NCBI GenBank assembly: GCA_949317995.1
Contig: OX439038.1
Span: forward strand, 3,986,001 to 4,050,000
DNA: 64,000 bases
Reading direction: 5' to 3'
From: Acholoe squamosa
Taxonomy: Eukaryota > Annelida > Polychaeta > Phyllodocida > Polynoidae
Shown piece by piece: positions 53,201 through 62,600 of the stretch. The translations under genes and the position numbers were made by a program. Position 1 is the stretch's first letter; every line of letters begins with the position of its first letter. The notes beneath the pieces are model-generated. The model searched no databases, was not told the origin of the DNA, and saw only the letters and a program-made list of their open reading frames with translations.

Positions 53201-54476
53201 CATGAGTACAGATCTCACCCGATGGGTGGAGACCTGTCCCGAGTGCTGTAAGAACAAACCAGGACCCGGGTTAGGCAAGCTGCCATTATCCCAGGAACTG
53301 TTTGGTGTAAGGTTTGCTAGAATAGCTGTTGACATTATTAGTGGGATTCCCCCCACTCCTAGTGGCAACACGTGTATGATGGTCGTGTCTGATTATTATA
53401 CCAAGTACACCCGAGTGTTCCCTTTACCGGATCATAAGGCTGTTACTTGTGCTATGGCCTTTGTAAAAGGGTGGGTGCTGCACCTAGGTGTCCCACTCAT
53501 GTTACATAGTGACCAAGGCAGAGAATTTGAGTCTAGTCTGTGGCAGGAGATGTGTAATTGTCTGGCGATCTGCAAGACAAGAACTAATCCCTATAGACCA
53601 CAGAGCGATGGACAAGTAGAGAGATTCAATAGGACTTTGATCCAAGTATTGAAGTCTCTGGTAAATGAGCAGATGGATGATTGGGATGAACAATGTGAAT
53701 TCGTGGTACATGCCTATAATGGCACTGTGCATTCGAGCACAAACTGTTCTCCTAATCTCCTCGTTTTTGGAGAGGATTTGATTATGCCAGCCGATTTGGT
53801 GTTCGGCGTAATAAGAATGAATCCGGAAGCCCCTTGCCAGGTGATGTTTGTAGAATCCCTACGGGATAATTTCAAACAAGCCTATGAGAGGGTTAGAGAC
53901 GAGTTGCAGAAAACTGCGCGTTGGCAGAAAGTTGGCTATGACACAGGTCTAAAAGCTAGATTTTTTAATCTAGGGGATAGAGTACTGCGTCTACACCAAC
54001 CTCTAGCTAACCTGAAATTAGCCAGTAATTGGGATGGACCTTTCACTATAACTCAGGTTATTAGTGATTGCACAGTGATTATTAAATCACAGCTTGGTAA
54101 ATGTTACAAGTCAAATGTAGCGAGACTACGCCCATGGAGGGGGAGGGATACCTCCACCGAAATGTACGGCGATGGTCTATTGGAAGTAATGGAACAGAGT
54201 CGTGTTAAGCAACTCGAAGTGGTACCGACCCGAAAGCGAGGACCCGGGCGGCCACGGAAGGTTGCAGACCCGAAGAGGGTGGTGCCCCCTGTCGTAACAT
54301 CCGGAAAGCAGGGGAAGATACAAAAAGTCTCGGCAGGCGCAGGTAAAAATAAGAGGAAAGGTCCCTCTAAGGCTAAGAAGACCTTGGAAAAGGCTCTTAT
54401 GGATACCAGGTCAATAAAAGAGGCCTCAAAACCTCTTAGACGCAGTCCAAGGTTGCTACAGACTGCCGTAACCTAG
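50241..54476 (+). CDS. pol: Pol: protease, reverse transcriptase, RNase H, integrase with AT-hook tail
   Basis: I start at 50241, the first codon after the proposed slip; there is no ATG near the frame's start (only GTG at 50283). Protease has LVDTGAS with DTG at 50676-50684 and GILGLDF. RT has VTKKDGSIRFCIDYRKLN and YLDD at 51939-51950. RNase H has LDTDAS and RTDHSSL. Integrase has an HGHRTSGH/CPEC zinc module at about 53125-53250 and a triad D 53331, D 53511, E 53619 (35 residues between the last two). GPF follows at about 54040. The C-terminal 80 residues are very basic, with RKRGPGRPRK (54231-54260), an AT-hook. No chromodomain is seen, so the AT-hook may take its place in chromatin binding. 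No frameshifts or stops are present. Confidence 0.96.
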   Translation: MRGGVHNGNRITPRVSDCHDCQPIAACGTGKNPLAISPSSEAKEPDQFLTHEAGETDSTPGVKNRQKNTEGKPDISPEGAANELARVGCAQFPPGHPCLEFLKGCGFDLGAKTELAKYASSPTYLKGRRWYAVVSVSGRSAEFLVDTGASHSCIAKRFYDLLPTNHETFTTEGNARTADGSMIQTFGRTCMRFSLQEDKDFILTPTVANIADDGILGLDFAALYGARLDSQRGILEVRDPYHLEVQCVLRQVSSVASVAQTVKIPPGTACDVLCRADRQFSGKTGVVEPDMAMLSSIGLESADVLVANAAWTVVPISNTGNKTVYVQKDTILGSVVLSELIEDCKHVSAPGAPSSPERSPELDTLVAESHVESDEQREALTDLLYKYRKAFAAPSEQLGRTDKVLHTIDTGENEPFKIPYRRLPLAKKKVAEEEIAKMLEQDVIIPSTSPWSSPVCMVTKKDGSIRFCIDYRKLNGMTKKNSYPLPRIDETIDSLGGKQWYCSLDLQSGYWQVGMHPKDMEKTAFSSHIGLFQYNVMPFGLCNAPATFEAMMETLLSDLLWKKCLVYLDDVIVFGKTYEECLENLGMVLERIITNGLKLKPKKCDLFKRSINYLGRIISNEGIKADPEKLDAVSNWQAPTNAKEVRSFLGFCSYYRDFIPGYSRVAFPIQSLSHWTPGIRKERFPWGPEQDEAFMKIKDLFAITPVLRYPTENDHFILDTDASNESIGAALSQVQDGVEVPIAFASNTLSKSQRNYCTTKRELLAVVVYTKKFKHFLWGSDFTLRTDHSSLRWLLNFKDAEGMIGRWLAHLSEFGLNHSQIEHRAGAKHLNADALSRIPVRKCANAECTDCGAHNAVLAGVRVPFETHPEHVLNWSLETIRQFQKSDAVTSRLIKFLNQGICPPRPVVSLENREMRRFLAQWAELKVRDGILFRWKNHSNRNKTLQVVIPSAMRRDIMYFCHGHRTSGHFGKKRSLERLTRRYYWPGMSTDLTRWVETCPECCKNKPGPGLGKLPLSQELFGVRFARIAVDIISGIPPTPSGNTCMMVVSDYYTKYTRVFPLPDHKAVTCAMAFVKGWVLHLGVPLMLHSDQGREFESSLWQEMCNCLAICKTRTNPYRPQSDGQVERFNRTLIQVLKSLVNEQMDDWDEQCEFVVHAYNGTVHSSTNCSPNLLVFGEDLIMPADLVFGVIRMNPEAPCQVMFVESLRDNFKQAYERVRDELQKTARWQKVGYDTGLKARFFNLGDRVLRLHQPLANLKLASNWDGPFTITQVISDCTVIIKSQLGKCYKSNVARLRPWRGRDTSTEMYGDGLLEVMEQSRVKQLEVVPTRKRGPGRPRKVADPKRVVPPVVTSGKQGKIQKVSAGAGKNKRKGPSKAKKTLEKALMDTRSIKEASKPLRRSPRLLQTAVT

Positions 54477-54969
54477 CCTGTTAACACAACGAGTGTGTTG
54501 TCCTGTACTGTGTACTGTTATATGTTGTAACCTAGTTCAATGTATATTTGAGCCGGTCAAGAGTCTCTGGAAAAGGTCCTATGACAATGAACCCATGGTT
54601 TTGGACGGATAATCCGGTGGATATGCTTATGCTATCCATAAACTCCAGAATACCTAGCGAATTGTCATAGTCGAACCCTGAGTACGGACGGACGACCGAT
54701 CGGGTATTGTATTGTTTTTATGTAAGGGCGCGTGACCTAATTAAGGGCACGCGGGAAAGTTGTTGACCCATTTTCGAATGGTCACGTGAGGCGCCGGTTT
54801 GATCATGCGCAGCGATTCAAGTTCGAGTATCCCGCCATATTGTCTTATTCCTGCGAAGGAAGAAGACGTGGCCGAGGGTGGTCTTGCTCTTGTTGGAGTC
54901 TGATAGCCCGTGACAGCCATATTCTTCATCGAGAAAGACGCGTTCCTTCGTCATCTCGTGGAGGTTCAT
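54477..54969 (+). promoter_or_regulatory. Pol-ORF3 intergenic region with promoter-like motifs
   Basis: This roughly 490-bp stretch includes, within 54780-54850, CACGTG, an NRF-1-like CATGCGCAGC and a YY1-like CCGCCATATTGTC, the makeup of a TATA-less animal promoter. An ATG at 54805 opens a 32-codon frame in phase with ORF3 that ends in TGA TAG at 54901-54906, directly before the ORF3 frame opens. ORF3 may have its own promoter, may be spliced (acceptor-like GTGACAG at 54910-54916), or may be read through. Confidence 0.5.
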
Positions 54970-56547
54970 ATGCACCAGAGGCCGGAATATGTCTGCGACC
55001 GAGAGGTTGGCAAGAAATGTGCTAAATGCACAGGATGTGTCACCCCCCGACGCGGAGACATGGTCCGGCACTATGTGACTTCGCATGGAGAGGGCCTGGA
55101 GGCAGCCATAGATCGGGTGATGAAAATTCACTCCGAACTCTATGGCAACCTTAGGGGCCTCAATGCAGAGAAGTTGGCTTCCCTCACACCGAGTACGAAG
55201 CAGTTTGCGCCTACGGTTCCTGGTACTAACCAGAAACTAAAGGCTCGGTTTGCCCAGACTCCCGGGTCCGGCAAACTAGAGTACGCTCAGGAGGAGTACG
55301 ATCTGTTAAACGAATGGAGAAGCAACAAGGCCCGCCGTCGTGGTGGGGCTTATGTAACTCCATCCGGAGAACAGGTCCGAAGCCGCAGGGATTACCGCCA
55401 GGGACCCTCTGTAGCAGATAGGAAGAGACAGGCGTCTGAATCTCCAAGCCGAGCCAGGTCACCACTGGAGGCGCTGGAGAGACAGACAAATGGGGGAAGG
55501 AAGAAGCCACATCTTCCATCTCCTACTGGAACTCCTTCCCATTATGGGCGAGCACCAACTCCACGAGGTGCACAGAACCCGACATTCTTTGGTGTCAGTG
55601 GACCGAGTGGCCAGTCCGCCCGGAAACACGCGCCTTTGAATGTCAAAGACCCGAAGCAGTACCCTGCTATAGGCCCACCCGGACCAGAGATGCAAATCTT
55701 TGATCAGTACGGGAGGGTCAAGCAGGAACTGCCGACAGTAGGAGGTCAAGCTCCCCGACCTACAATGAGTGCTGTGGTGAGACAACGTCCACCCGCACCA
55801 TTGTTGACGGCCAAAGACCTTAGAAGGGAATTGTCACGGTTGCCCCTGGTTCAGGGATTACCAACTCAAGGCCCTTCTTCGACCACTGCTAGTGCGGTTA
55901 CTACTGCGGTTGCTTCTTCGCACACGCAGGTAGCTGTCACTGCGAGTGGGTCTGGAGCACAGCCGAAGCCTCAGGGTCAGGTACCCCCACCTGGTGCTGT
56001 GGTTCATCGGCCTAAGCTGATCCAGACAGTGGAGACCTTCTTCAAGAAGGAGGACAAATTGTCTTGCAATATCCAGAGCAAACAATTTGAGACGCTACAG
56101 CACCATCTGGAAAACCTCCACCTGGACATGTATCGTCGGACCGTGTCGAGCACTCTCCAGTGTATTGACGCGATCCAGAAGTCAGAGATCAACCGAATCT
56201 CGACTCAGATCAAAGCGGATGTTGCCAAAGATAAGCAGGAAGCTGCTAATCTGCGGCAGGAGGCCCTATCCGAGAAGGAAACAGCTTCTCAGATGCTCGA
56301 CCTAGAACGAGCAACGAACATGAAGAACCAGCAAAAGTTCTTCAAGGTCTTCGGAGTTATCATGGATAACTGGGACGGTACACCTGAGCATGCTTTGAAG
56401 CTGTTCGAAGCACGCCAAAAGGTGAAACTTACACCTGCTGTCCCCGCATTGGCACCTACGGATGGAACTGGTATGAACCCCCCTGTTCAGCCACTGGCTC
56501 AACAACCGGGTCCAAACCAGCCACCCGAGGAGAACATGGAACAGTAA
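54970..56547 (+). CDS. ORF3: zinc-finger and coiled-coil protein of unknown function
   Basis: This 525-residue protein starts at the first ATG (54970); the frame is open from 54907. Upstream of the ATG the frame encodes FLRHLVEVH, which looks like the second half of a C2H2 finger, so the true N terminus may come from a spliced exon. Next is CTGC-x10-H-x4-H (55027-55086), a C2H2-like finger. The middle 300 residues are Pro/Gln/Ser/Thr/Arg-rich and disordered. The last third (about 56010-56340) is a coiled coil (IDAIQKSEINRISTQIKADV and AANLRQEALSEKETASQML). There is no signal peptide or membrane segment, so it is not an env. It may bind nucleic acid or chromatin and multimerise. I recognise no family. 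Its intactness beside identical LTRs implies it was functional at the last transposition. Confidence 0.8.
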   Translation: MHQRPEYVCDREVGKKCAKCTGCVTPRRGDMVRHYVTSHGEGLEAAIDRVMKIHSELYGNLRGLNAEKLASLTPSTKQFAPTVPGTNQKLKARFAQTPGSGKLEYAQEEYDLLNEWRSNKARRRGGAYVTPSGEQVRSRRDYRQGPSVADRKRQASESPSRARSPLEALERQTNGGRKKPHLPSPTGTPSHYGRAPTPRGAQNPTFFGVSGPSGQSARKHAPLNVKDPKQYPAIGPPGPEMQIFDQYGRVKQELPTVGGQAPRPTMSAVVRQRPPAPLLTAKDLRRELSRLPLVQGLPTQGPSSTTASAVTTAVASSHTQVAVTASGSGAQPKPQGQVPPPGAVVHRPKLIQTVETFFKKEDKLSCNIQSKQFETLQHHLENLHLDMYRRTVSSTLQCIDAIQKSEINRISTQIKADVAKDKQEAANLRQEALSEKETASQMLDLERATNMKNQQKFFKVFGVIMDNWDGTPEHALKLFEARQKVKLTPAVPALAPTDGTGMNPPVQPLAQQPGPNQPPEENMEQ

Positions 56548-56601
56548 AAAACTGTTGCATGAAGATCGGACATAATTGTGTGTCCCGGGGTTCTATTACC
56601 C

Positions 56602-56808
56602 ATGCATTGTTGGATAAGAAACCATTTTTTTATCCAACCCGTATTGATTCGGGTACCAAACTGTACCCTAATCCGGAAACTGAAAACAGAAGGAGAAAAC
56701 AAACAAGTCACTCTGGAGGAGGAGTACGAATGCTGTAAACACCATAATTGTACTGTGCCACAATGTAATGACTGTGCCTATTATAAAATCATGGACAATT
56801 TACACTAA
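56602..56808 (+). CDS. Possible small Cys-rich ORF after ORF3
   Basis: From the ATG at 56602 a 68-codon frame ends with CCKHHNCTVPQCNDC, a dense Cys/His cluster that could bind zinc. It is short and lacks any known relative; it may be chance. Confidence 0.3.
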   Translation: MHCWIRNHFFIQPVLIRVPNCTLIRKLKTEGENKQVTLEEEYECCKHHNCTVPQCNDCAYYKIMDNLH

Positions 56809-57849
56809 TATGGACTTTTGAACTACAAACCGGATTTACTACTACACCACTACTATTTGTGAGCTAGCACTACAGGCATCAGGGTTTAGCTACGCCCATA
56901 GAGTCCATCAACAGTCTACAACTGGATCTACTATAACCTCCAGTTAGCTAGCACTACAGGCATCAGGGTTTAGCTACACCCACCAACAAGTTTTACTATA
57001 GCACTTCAGGCATCAGGGTTCAGCTCGCCCATACCAAGCCATCAGCAGCATCCGACTCCTGTTACATCCTCCAATCATGAAAACAAGTAACTTTGTTGAT
57101 ATTATTATATTGTATGTAAAATTGTATTTATAACTATATAATATCTTTTATAAAGATATATTATTATATAAGGGTACCTATAAATATACTGGATCTGCGA
57201 ATCCTAAAAGTTATTTAAGGTAATCCTAGACCTATAACTGTCTATATAGGTCATTCCTGGTCTCAATATATTAAGAGACTATAATTCTTCTGTAACTTGT
57301 AAATATAAAACACTAAGGTATAAACTGAGCTGCGTCTCAAAAGTATAAATATTTTTCTATAAAATAAGAGAAGGTCCAACGGATTTCTCTAAACTTAGTA
57401 TTGTATTACTCAGGTTAATACCTAATTGTGTTCATATAGTATCAGATTAATTGTCCATATCTGATCATTAATATTTAATTCACTCTGTAAAGTAGACAGA
57501 GCTGTTAATTTAAAAAGTCGAAAATTTTTTTTTTCCGGGTTCAATAACCATAATACGATCATTGTTAACAACCACCGGTCCTTTTCAGGACCCTACTGTT
57601 GTCAAAACGTTACTATAAATCTGTGATAATTGTATATTTATCATTTATGGTTGTTATAAGCTAGTGATGGAAATAACATGAACGACACTCGATGCTATTA
57701 TTGTATAATTTTTCAGAAATAGGATAGTCTTATACTATAGCCTATTTCACATCGAGCAAGTGTAATTAATACCCCTTTTTAGTATTGTAAACAATCACTT
57801 ACTAGGTTATTAATACACTGCGGTTTAATTACCCCCAAGTTATTGTCTA
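56809..57849 (+). other. Element 2 3' noncoding region
   Basis: No gene. Three imperfect copies of AGCACTACAGGCATCAGGGT plus TTAGCTACGCCCAT occur at 56866-56900, 56949-56983 and 56999-57033. The remainder to 57840 is AT-rich, with many short palindromic TATA-type words. Confidence 0.75.
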
Positions 57850-57859
57850 AGGGGGGCAG
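57850..57859 (+). other. Polypurine tract of Element 2
   Basis: AAGGGGGGCAG directly precedes the TG of the 3' LTR. Confidence 0.85.
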
Positions 57860-58277
57860 TGTAGGGGTATGGTATTTTACACTTTAACGTTCATGCACCC
57901 GTGAGACTCAGACCTAGGTCCTTCGGGTGTGGTGGGGGAATCCGGATGGCAGGTGGCAGCACCTGCCTCTGGGTTCGTATCCACTACACCAGGGGGCCTA
58001 CCACTCGTCCGCCACACGTCACGTGGCCGGTCTGAGTTTCGCGGGCTTTTCCCCTATATAAGGCTGGTCCTAGCCCTAGGTTCCTCAGTAGTGGTTTACC
58101 CACTGCTCAACCAGGTTGTTACCCGAAAGGGTAACCGAATGCACTAGCAGCATGTAGTCCTCTGAGGCTGTGATCGTATGTAACGCAAGCTCTGAAATAA
58201 AAGCTCGGTTGCCTACCCGGAAACTTTTCTCTCTCTTCGTTATGATTTAATCTAACTTAACGAGACGAACCACTACA
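57860..58277 (+). repeat. Element 2 3' LTR
   Basis: 418 bases that I read as identical to the 5' LTR. Its AATAAA at 58196-58201 would end the genomic RNA. It is followed by the GTTG target duplication. Confidence 0.96.
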
Positions 58278-58281
58278 GTTG

Positions 58282-59110
58282 AGTACTAATAGCTAATAAC
58301 ACCTTTTCTGCCTTAAAGAATATATCTTGTGGAGTTCCTCAAGGTTCAATCTTAGGACCTCTCTTATTTTTATTATATATAAATGACCTACACACTTCCT
58401 TATATTATTGTAGATATAAACTGTATGCTGATGATACTGTTATCTACACATCCACCCAGGTTGAGCTTGCCCCAGACATTATTCTAAATAATGATCTTAA
58501 GTCACTCCATACATGGTGCAGAAGAAATAAGCTGAAAATTAACCCTAAAAAACATTATATGGCCGTAGCATCCTCTTCTAGAAAGTTGAATCATTGATTT
58601 ACTCATTGGTAATGATGTTATCAAGAAAGCTACAGAGTTAAAATACCTAGGCATTACAATAGACAACTGTTAAAATTTTAATAAGCACATTGAAAACATA
58701 AAACAATCCATTATTTATAAAACATATCTGTTGAATAAAATAACGTATTACATGACTGAGGATACCAGTCTCCACGTCTATAAATCTATGATTCTCCCAC
58801 ATTTTACCTAAGGAGATGTCATATATTCAGATACCTCAGGGACAAACCTCTTGGCACTACAGGCCTTGCAGTATAGGGGTATTAAAGTCTGCTTAAGGGC
58901 TGACTTCATGACAAATGCAGATGAAATCCATGTTAGAGCCAAAGTGAACAAGCTTGAACATTTAAGAAATTATTCCCTCACCTGCTTTGCATATAACCAA
59001 GCCCATACAGATAAATATTTGGATAAAGGTTGTTTAAATACACGATCATATGACTATCCTGTCTTGAAGGTTGAAAATAGCCTACACTCAAGATACTTAA
59101 AATCTGTTTA
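58282..59110 (+). pseudogene. LINE reverse transcriptase fragment, 5' truncated
   Basis: Reading from about 58284, the frame encodes [40 protein letters not shown] and [17 protein letters not shown], then stops at 58596. Later pieces include TSLHVYKSMILPHF and, at 58851-59109, a C-terminal region (LALQALQYRGIKVCLRADF). The catalytic YADD is kept but no endonuclease or upstream RT is present. The Element 2 insertion lies immediately before its first recognisable codon. It is distinct from the LINE at 26.6-29.2 kb. Confidence 0.85.
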
Positions 59111-59171
59111 GTATAGATGTTCGAACTCTGACACCTCCTTAAAGTCTATCACAACATACCCTGCCTGTAAG

Positions 59172-59248
59172 GTCAAGTTGAAAGAAAGCCTGAGCAACCT
59201 ATTATCACTAATTAATAGTAGGTTGCTCAGGCTTTCTTTCAACTTGAC
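59172..59248. repeat. Perfect 30-bp inverted repeat at the LINE 3' end
   Basis: The arm at 59172-59201 (starting GTCAAGTTGAAAGAAAGCC) is exactly reversed and complemented at 59219-59248, with a 17-base AT-rich spacer. The left arm is the natural end of the LINE coding sequence; the right arm looks like an inverted copy. Confidence 0.96.
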
Positions 59249-59574
59249 TCATGCAAAAGTCCAGCCTTCCCTTTCTCCTCTTTCTCTTCTTTCTAAATTG
59301 ACTTTAGTTTTTTCTTTCTTTCTTTATATTAAACCATTGTCATTTATGGGAAAACATGCCTCACTCTGCAATAGTCATAAGTCTTCCCTGGAGATGGCTC
59401 TTGTGAGTCTTTGGTACTAAACTTCTATAGTCAATTCTGATGAATTAACTCCAACATGATTGCTATTTTTTTCAATTATAAACTTATGAATGCACAAGGC
59501 TGGTGTTTAATTGCCCAGGCTATTAGCCTTATAAATGCCAGGATAAATAAACAATTTAAAAAAAAAAAGGAAAA
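59249..59574. other. Noncoding spacer, no gene seen
   Basis: CT/T-rich then AT-rich, ending in an A run at 59558-59570. It has no supported gene. Confidence 0.6.
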
Positions 59575-62500
59575 TTCTGAGGAACCTGGTATGGGACATG
59601 AATATTTCCTTTTCTAATTCATTAGGTCTGTGGAACATGGTTCATATAGCATGCAGATTCTCCCACAGTGGATAGGGGAAGACTAAAGTAAAGATGATCT
59701 ATAGGTTTAGGAGGATGATTCATAAAAATTCAACATGTATCTGCTTGACCATGTAACTGGTAAGACAGTATAGATTTTGGATTCTTAAAAGTTTATGTTC
59801 AATGAAATATTCTGAGCACATTTAACGTTCATTGAACATGAATCCGAATACATGGTGAGGGCAATTATAGATGGTATAAATTTTACATCTTCAGTAAAAT
59901 GTTAAATGTAACTGTGACCATGAATTTCATATTTATACTGTAACTGAACACCATGGGAAAGAGGGAAATCCCTTGCTGTACCATATTCTATAGTCAAACG
60001 CGCCAGCTATGATGTCATTATTTCAGATGGATATTGGGAAACCCCCACCTGTCATGACTGGTCAACCATGAAGTATGACCTCATTGGGATTCCCCAGTTC
60101 TGTGTGTCAGAAAGTGTGATAACCAGCTGTCATGATGTCTATATATAGACTGGGGAACCCCAGCCTACATATGTGGTCTTCTATGGTGAAGTCAATACGA
60201 GCTGCTAATACAGTCCAAGGGCATAGGACCGGCAGTCAAGTCCCTAATGACTTCTTTGAGGGCCGTCAGTTAAAGGGATAAATATGTAATTAATACAAAT
60301 TAATGCCATATGACTTATGGCAACCAAGTTTATTAAAGACCATCCAGCCTCTACAGGCTACATGCTCATGGCATTTGGTTACCCTTATGGTGAGCAGTGG
60401 TCTTGACCACTACTAAAGTGGTAACAAGAAAACCGCCCTTATATTTGGGACAAGCTGGCTGGGAGGTATTTGTGCAAGTCAACTCAATATTCATCAGTTT
60501 CATAGTATCAAGATGGTATTACAGGGGTTTGGTGTATAACACGAACACTAAGCAGCTATCACTTGTGGTAATTTCAGGGCATTCTAGCAAAAACTAGTCA
60601 GGAAACTTTGGGCAATGTCCGACTGTATATTTTGAGAATATTTTACCCAAATGAATGTTCTTAAGTCTCTTGTGCAACCAGAAGTTGATATAAAAGGATA
60701 TAATAAAAATATGTTTTTTTTTTAAAGAGGAGACATGCTCTTGATTTTGGTGTAAAATCTGTTTTTGGCTTTTGATGCCCCCTAGTAGCTAGCATTATGC
60801 TTAATTCCTTTAGTGCTACATTTCCAACATTTTGAGCTGAAGCAGACTTAGTATTACTCATAAAGTGCCTGATACTTCTCAATTTTACCCTACCCATTAT
60901 ACCCTATGAGTATGTTCTACTGTGCTTCAAGGAATGGAGCGGATAAAACGCCCCCAAAGTCTCTATAAATAAGAGACTTGTACCCCTCAAATCAATGAAA
61001 ATGATACTTTTAAACACTGTAAATTTTAAACATTAATTTGTGAACACATAAAAATTGTACCTTTCTATTATGGGAAATAAATGATTAAATCCAATTCTGT
61101 GGATATCAAACTGAATGGGAAAAAAACTTTTAATATACAGTTATGACCAGTTATGAATTATTGATAATAAAAAAAAAGATTCACTTAGGATGAGCTTAAG
61201 ACCCCTCCATAAATGGTGTGCAGAATTGCTGCGTTGGCTATGAATATGGATTTTTCAACCCTGTTAGGAATGTATTTTACATGTTGATGTATTTTAGAAT
61301 TGGTCACTAACTTAACTCAACATATATTTCGACCATCTAAATGACACAATGTATACCATATTATTTTTTTTTTTAACTTACAGAATTGTAATGTACATAC
61401 TGAGCACATTTTACATATTTTAAATGCATGCTGAATTTTTATGAATCACCCTCCAGTCAATTTACCCTCGAAACCGTTTGTCAGAATACATTTGAATAAA
61501 TCCTTTGCTTTTGATGAATAAACAGTTCTAAGAGTGTCATAAGCTACAAATAGAATTATCTTATATTTTAGTGTCACAAGGAAGGGGCTTTGGTATAAAA
61601 TCAAATCAAACAGATATCAGAAGTATAAAATCAAATAACACAGGCTGGCTGTCAGTTTATAGTTTCCTCCAGAGAGTTATGAAGTTTCATCTCCCTGCTG
61701 GGAAGGACTGACGCTTGGCACTTAGCCTCTCTGATAGGACGAATAGGAAACTCTGCGGGGGAACAAAGGGCATCCATCATACACAACTGCAGACATCCAA
61801 ATGATATAAGATATTGTGCTTGTAACTCAAATGCTATAAAAGGCTCATTAAATCAATAATTGTGTTGTTTTCTATTTTGTTAATTTTGACAATCAAGGAC
61901 GCACAAATTATCAGTTCCTATTGGAATAAATCAATGTCTTTTTTTTGTTATTCCATTTGTCTTTGCTTATGAGTCTTGCTAGATACTAGAGTTGGTTCAA
62001 AGCCTCATATACATGTTTATATTTGTTGACACAATAGCCTTTATTCCCCTTCAGTTTTTACATAGCTAATAATTTCTTTTTTCAGCCTCAATATTGAGTG
62101 CTTTAAAAAGAAGAGTCGCTTGCATCAGAAACAGTTCCATCCCCTGTAGCTCATTCCTGGTTTCTTTCTTTTTTTTTCAAAAATAACAGCTATGCAATTC
62201 TTTTGTGGACCTTTGTTTGAATCAGCTAGAGAAGTGAAGATGAGTGTCAAAGAAGAGAGCTTGAAATCAATCGAAATAATGATAGATCATAATGCTATGA
62301 TTAATGAATTTAGGAATTTATCTTGCAGCAGGAGCTACCTTCACAGCTGTGAATGTGAGTTTTAACTCTGTGGAACGTGGTTTGAGGCATGAATAATTCA
62401 TTTTTTGATTTGTTGGGTCTGCAGTTTTTTTTTATCCAAGACATTGGCACGATAGATGAATGTGGGCTAAAGTAAAAACATTCTACACATGCATTTGATA

Positions 62501-62600
62501 CATTTTCCAAAATGTTTGTCAGAGATATTTGAATAAAAACCTAAGGGTACATTTAATTACTGATGATCTACCAACAATATCTCTTTAATACTCCGGATAA
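59575..62600. repeat. Diverged duplicate of 36.4-37.7 plus 39.47-39.7 kb
   Basis: The match starts at CTGAGGAACCTGGTATGGGA and continues through ATTGAGTGCTTTAAAAAGAA. It passes the empty target site at 62335-62338 into CTTCACAGCTG and TGTTTGTCAGA. One large insertion (59710-61454) interrupts it. No gene is seen. Confidence 0.8.
59710..61454. mobile_element. TIR transposon nested in the duplicate, about 1.75 kb
   Basis: The left end GGAGGATGATTCATAAAAAT and the right end, in reverse complement, GGAGGGTGATTCATAAAAAT continue into TTCARCATG. The other copy of the duplicate (near 36550) reads AGGTTCAGTCAATTT without the insert. A TA target duplication is possible but degraded. No transposase ORF is recognisable in the body, so it is non-autonomous or decayed. 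It includes an internal AACCCC-type palindromic section at about 60045-60165. Confidence 0.8.

Larger units (their letters stand above)
47042..58277 (+). mobile_element. Element 2: complete, apparently very young Ty3/gypsy-class retroelement with an extra ORF
   Basis: It has two 418-bp LTRs (47042-47459 and 57860-58277), which I read as identical, and the target duplication GTTG at 47038-47041 and 58278-58281. A primer-binding site starts two bases after the LTR and a polypurine tract abuts the 3' LTR. Between them gag, pol and a third ORF are all open on the plus strand. Everything needed for autonomous transposition is present. Total length is 11,236 bp, long for the class because of a large gag, ORF3 and a 1.3-kb 3' noncoding region. 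It inserted at or next to the 5' end of a LINE fragment. Confidence 0.96.
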
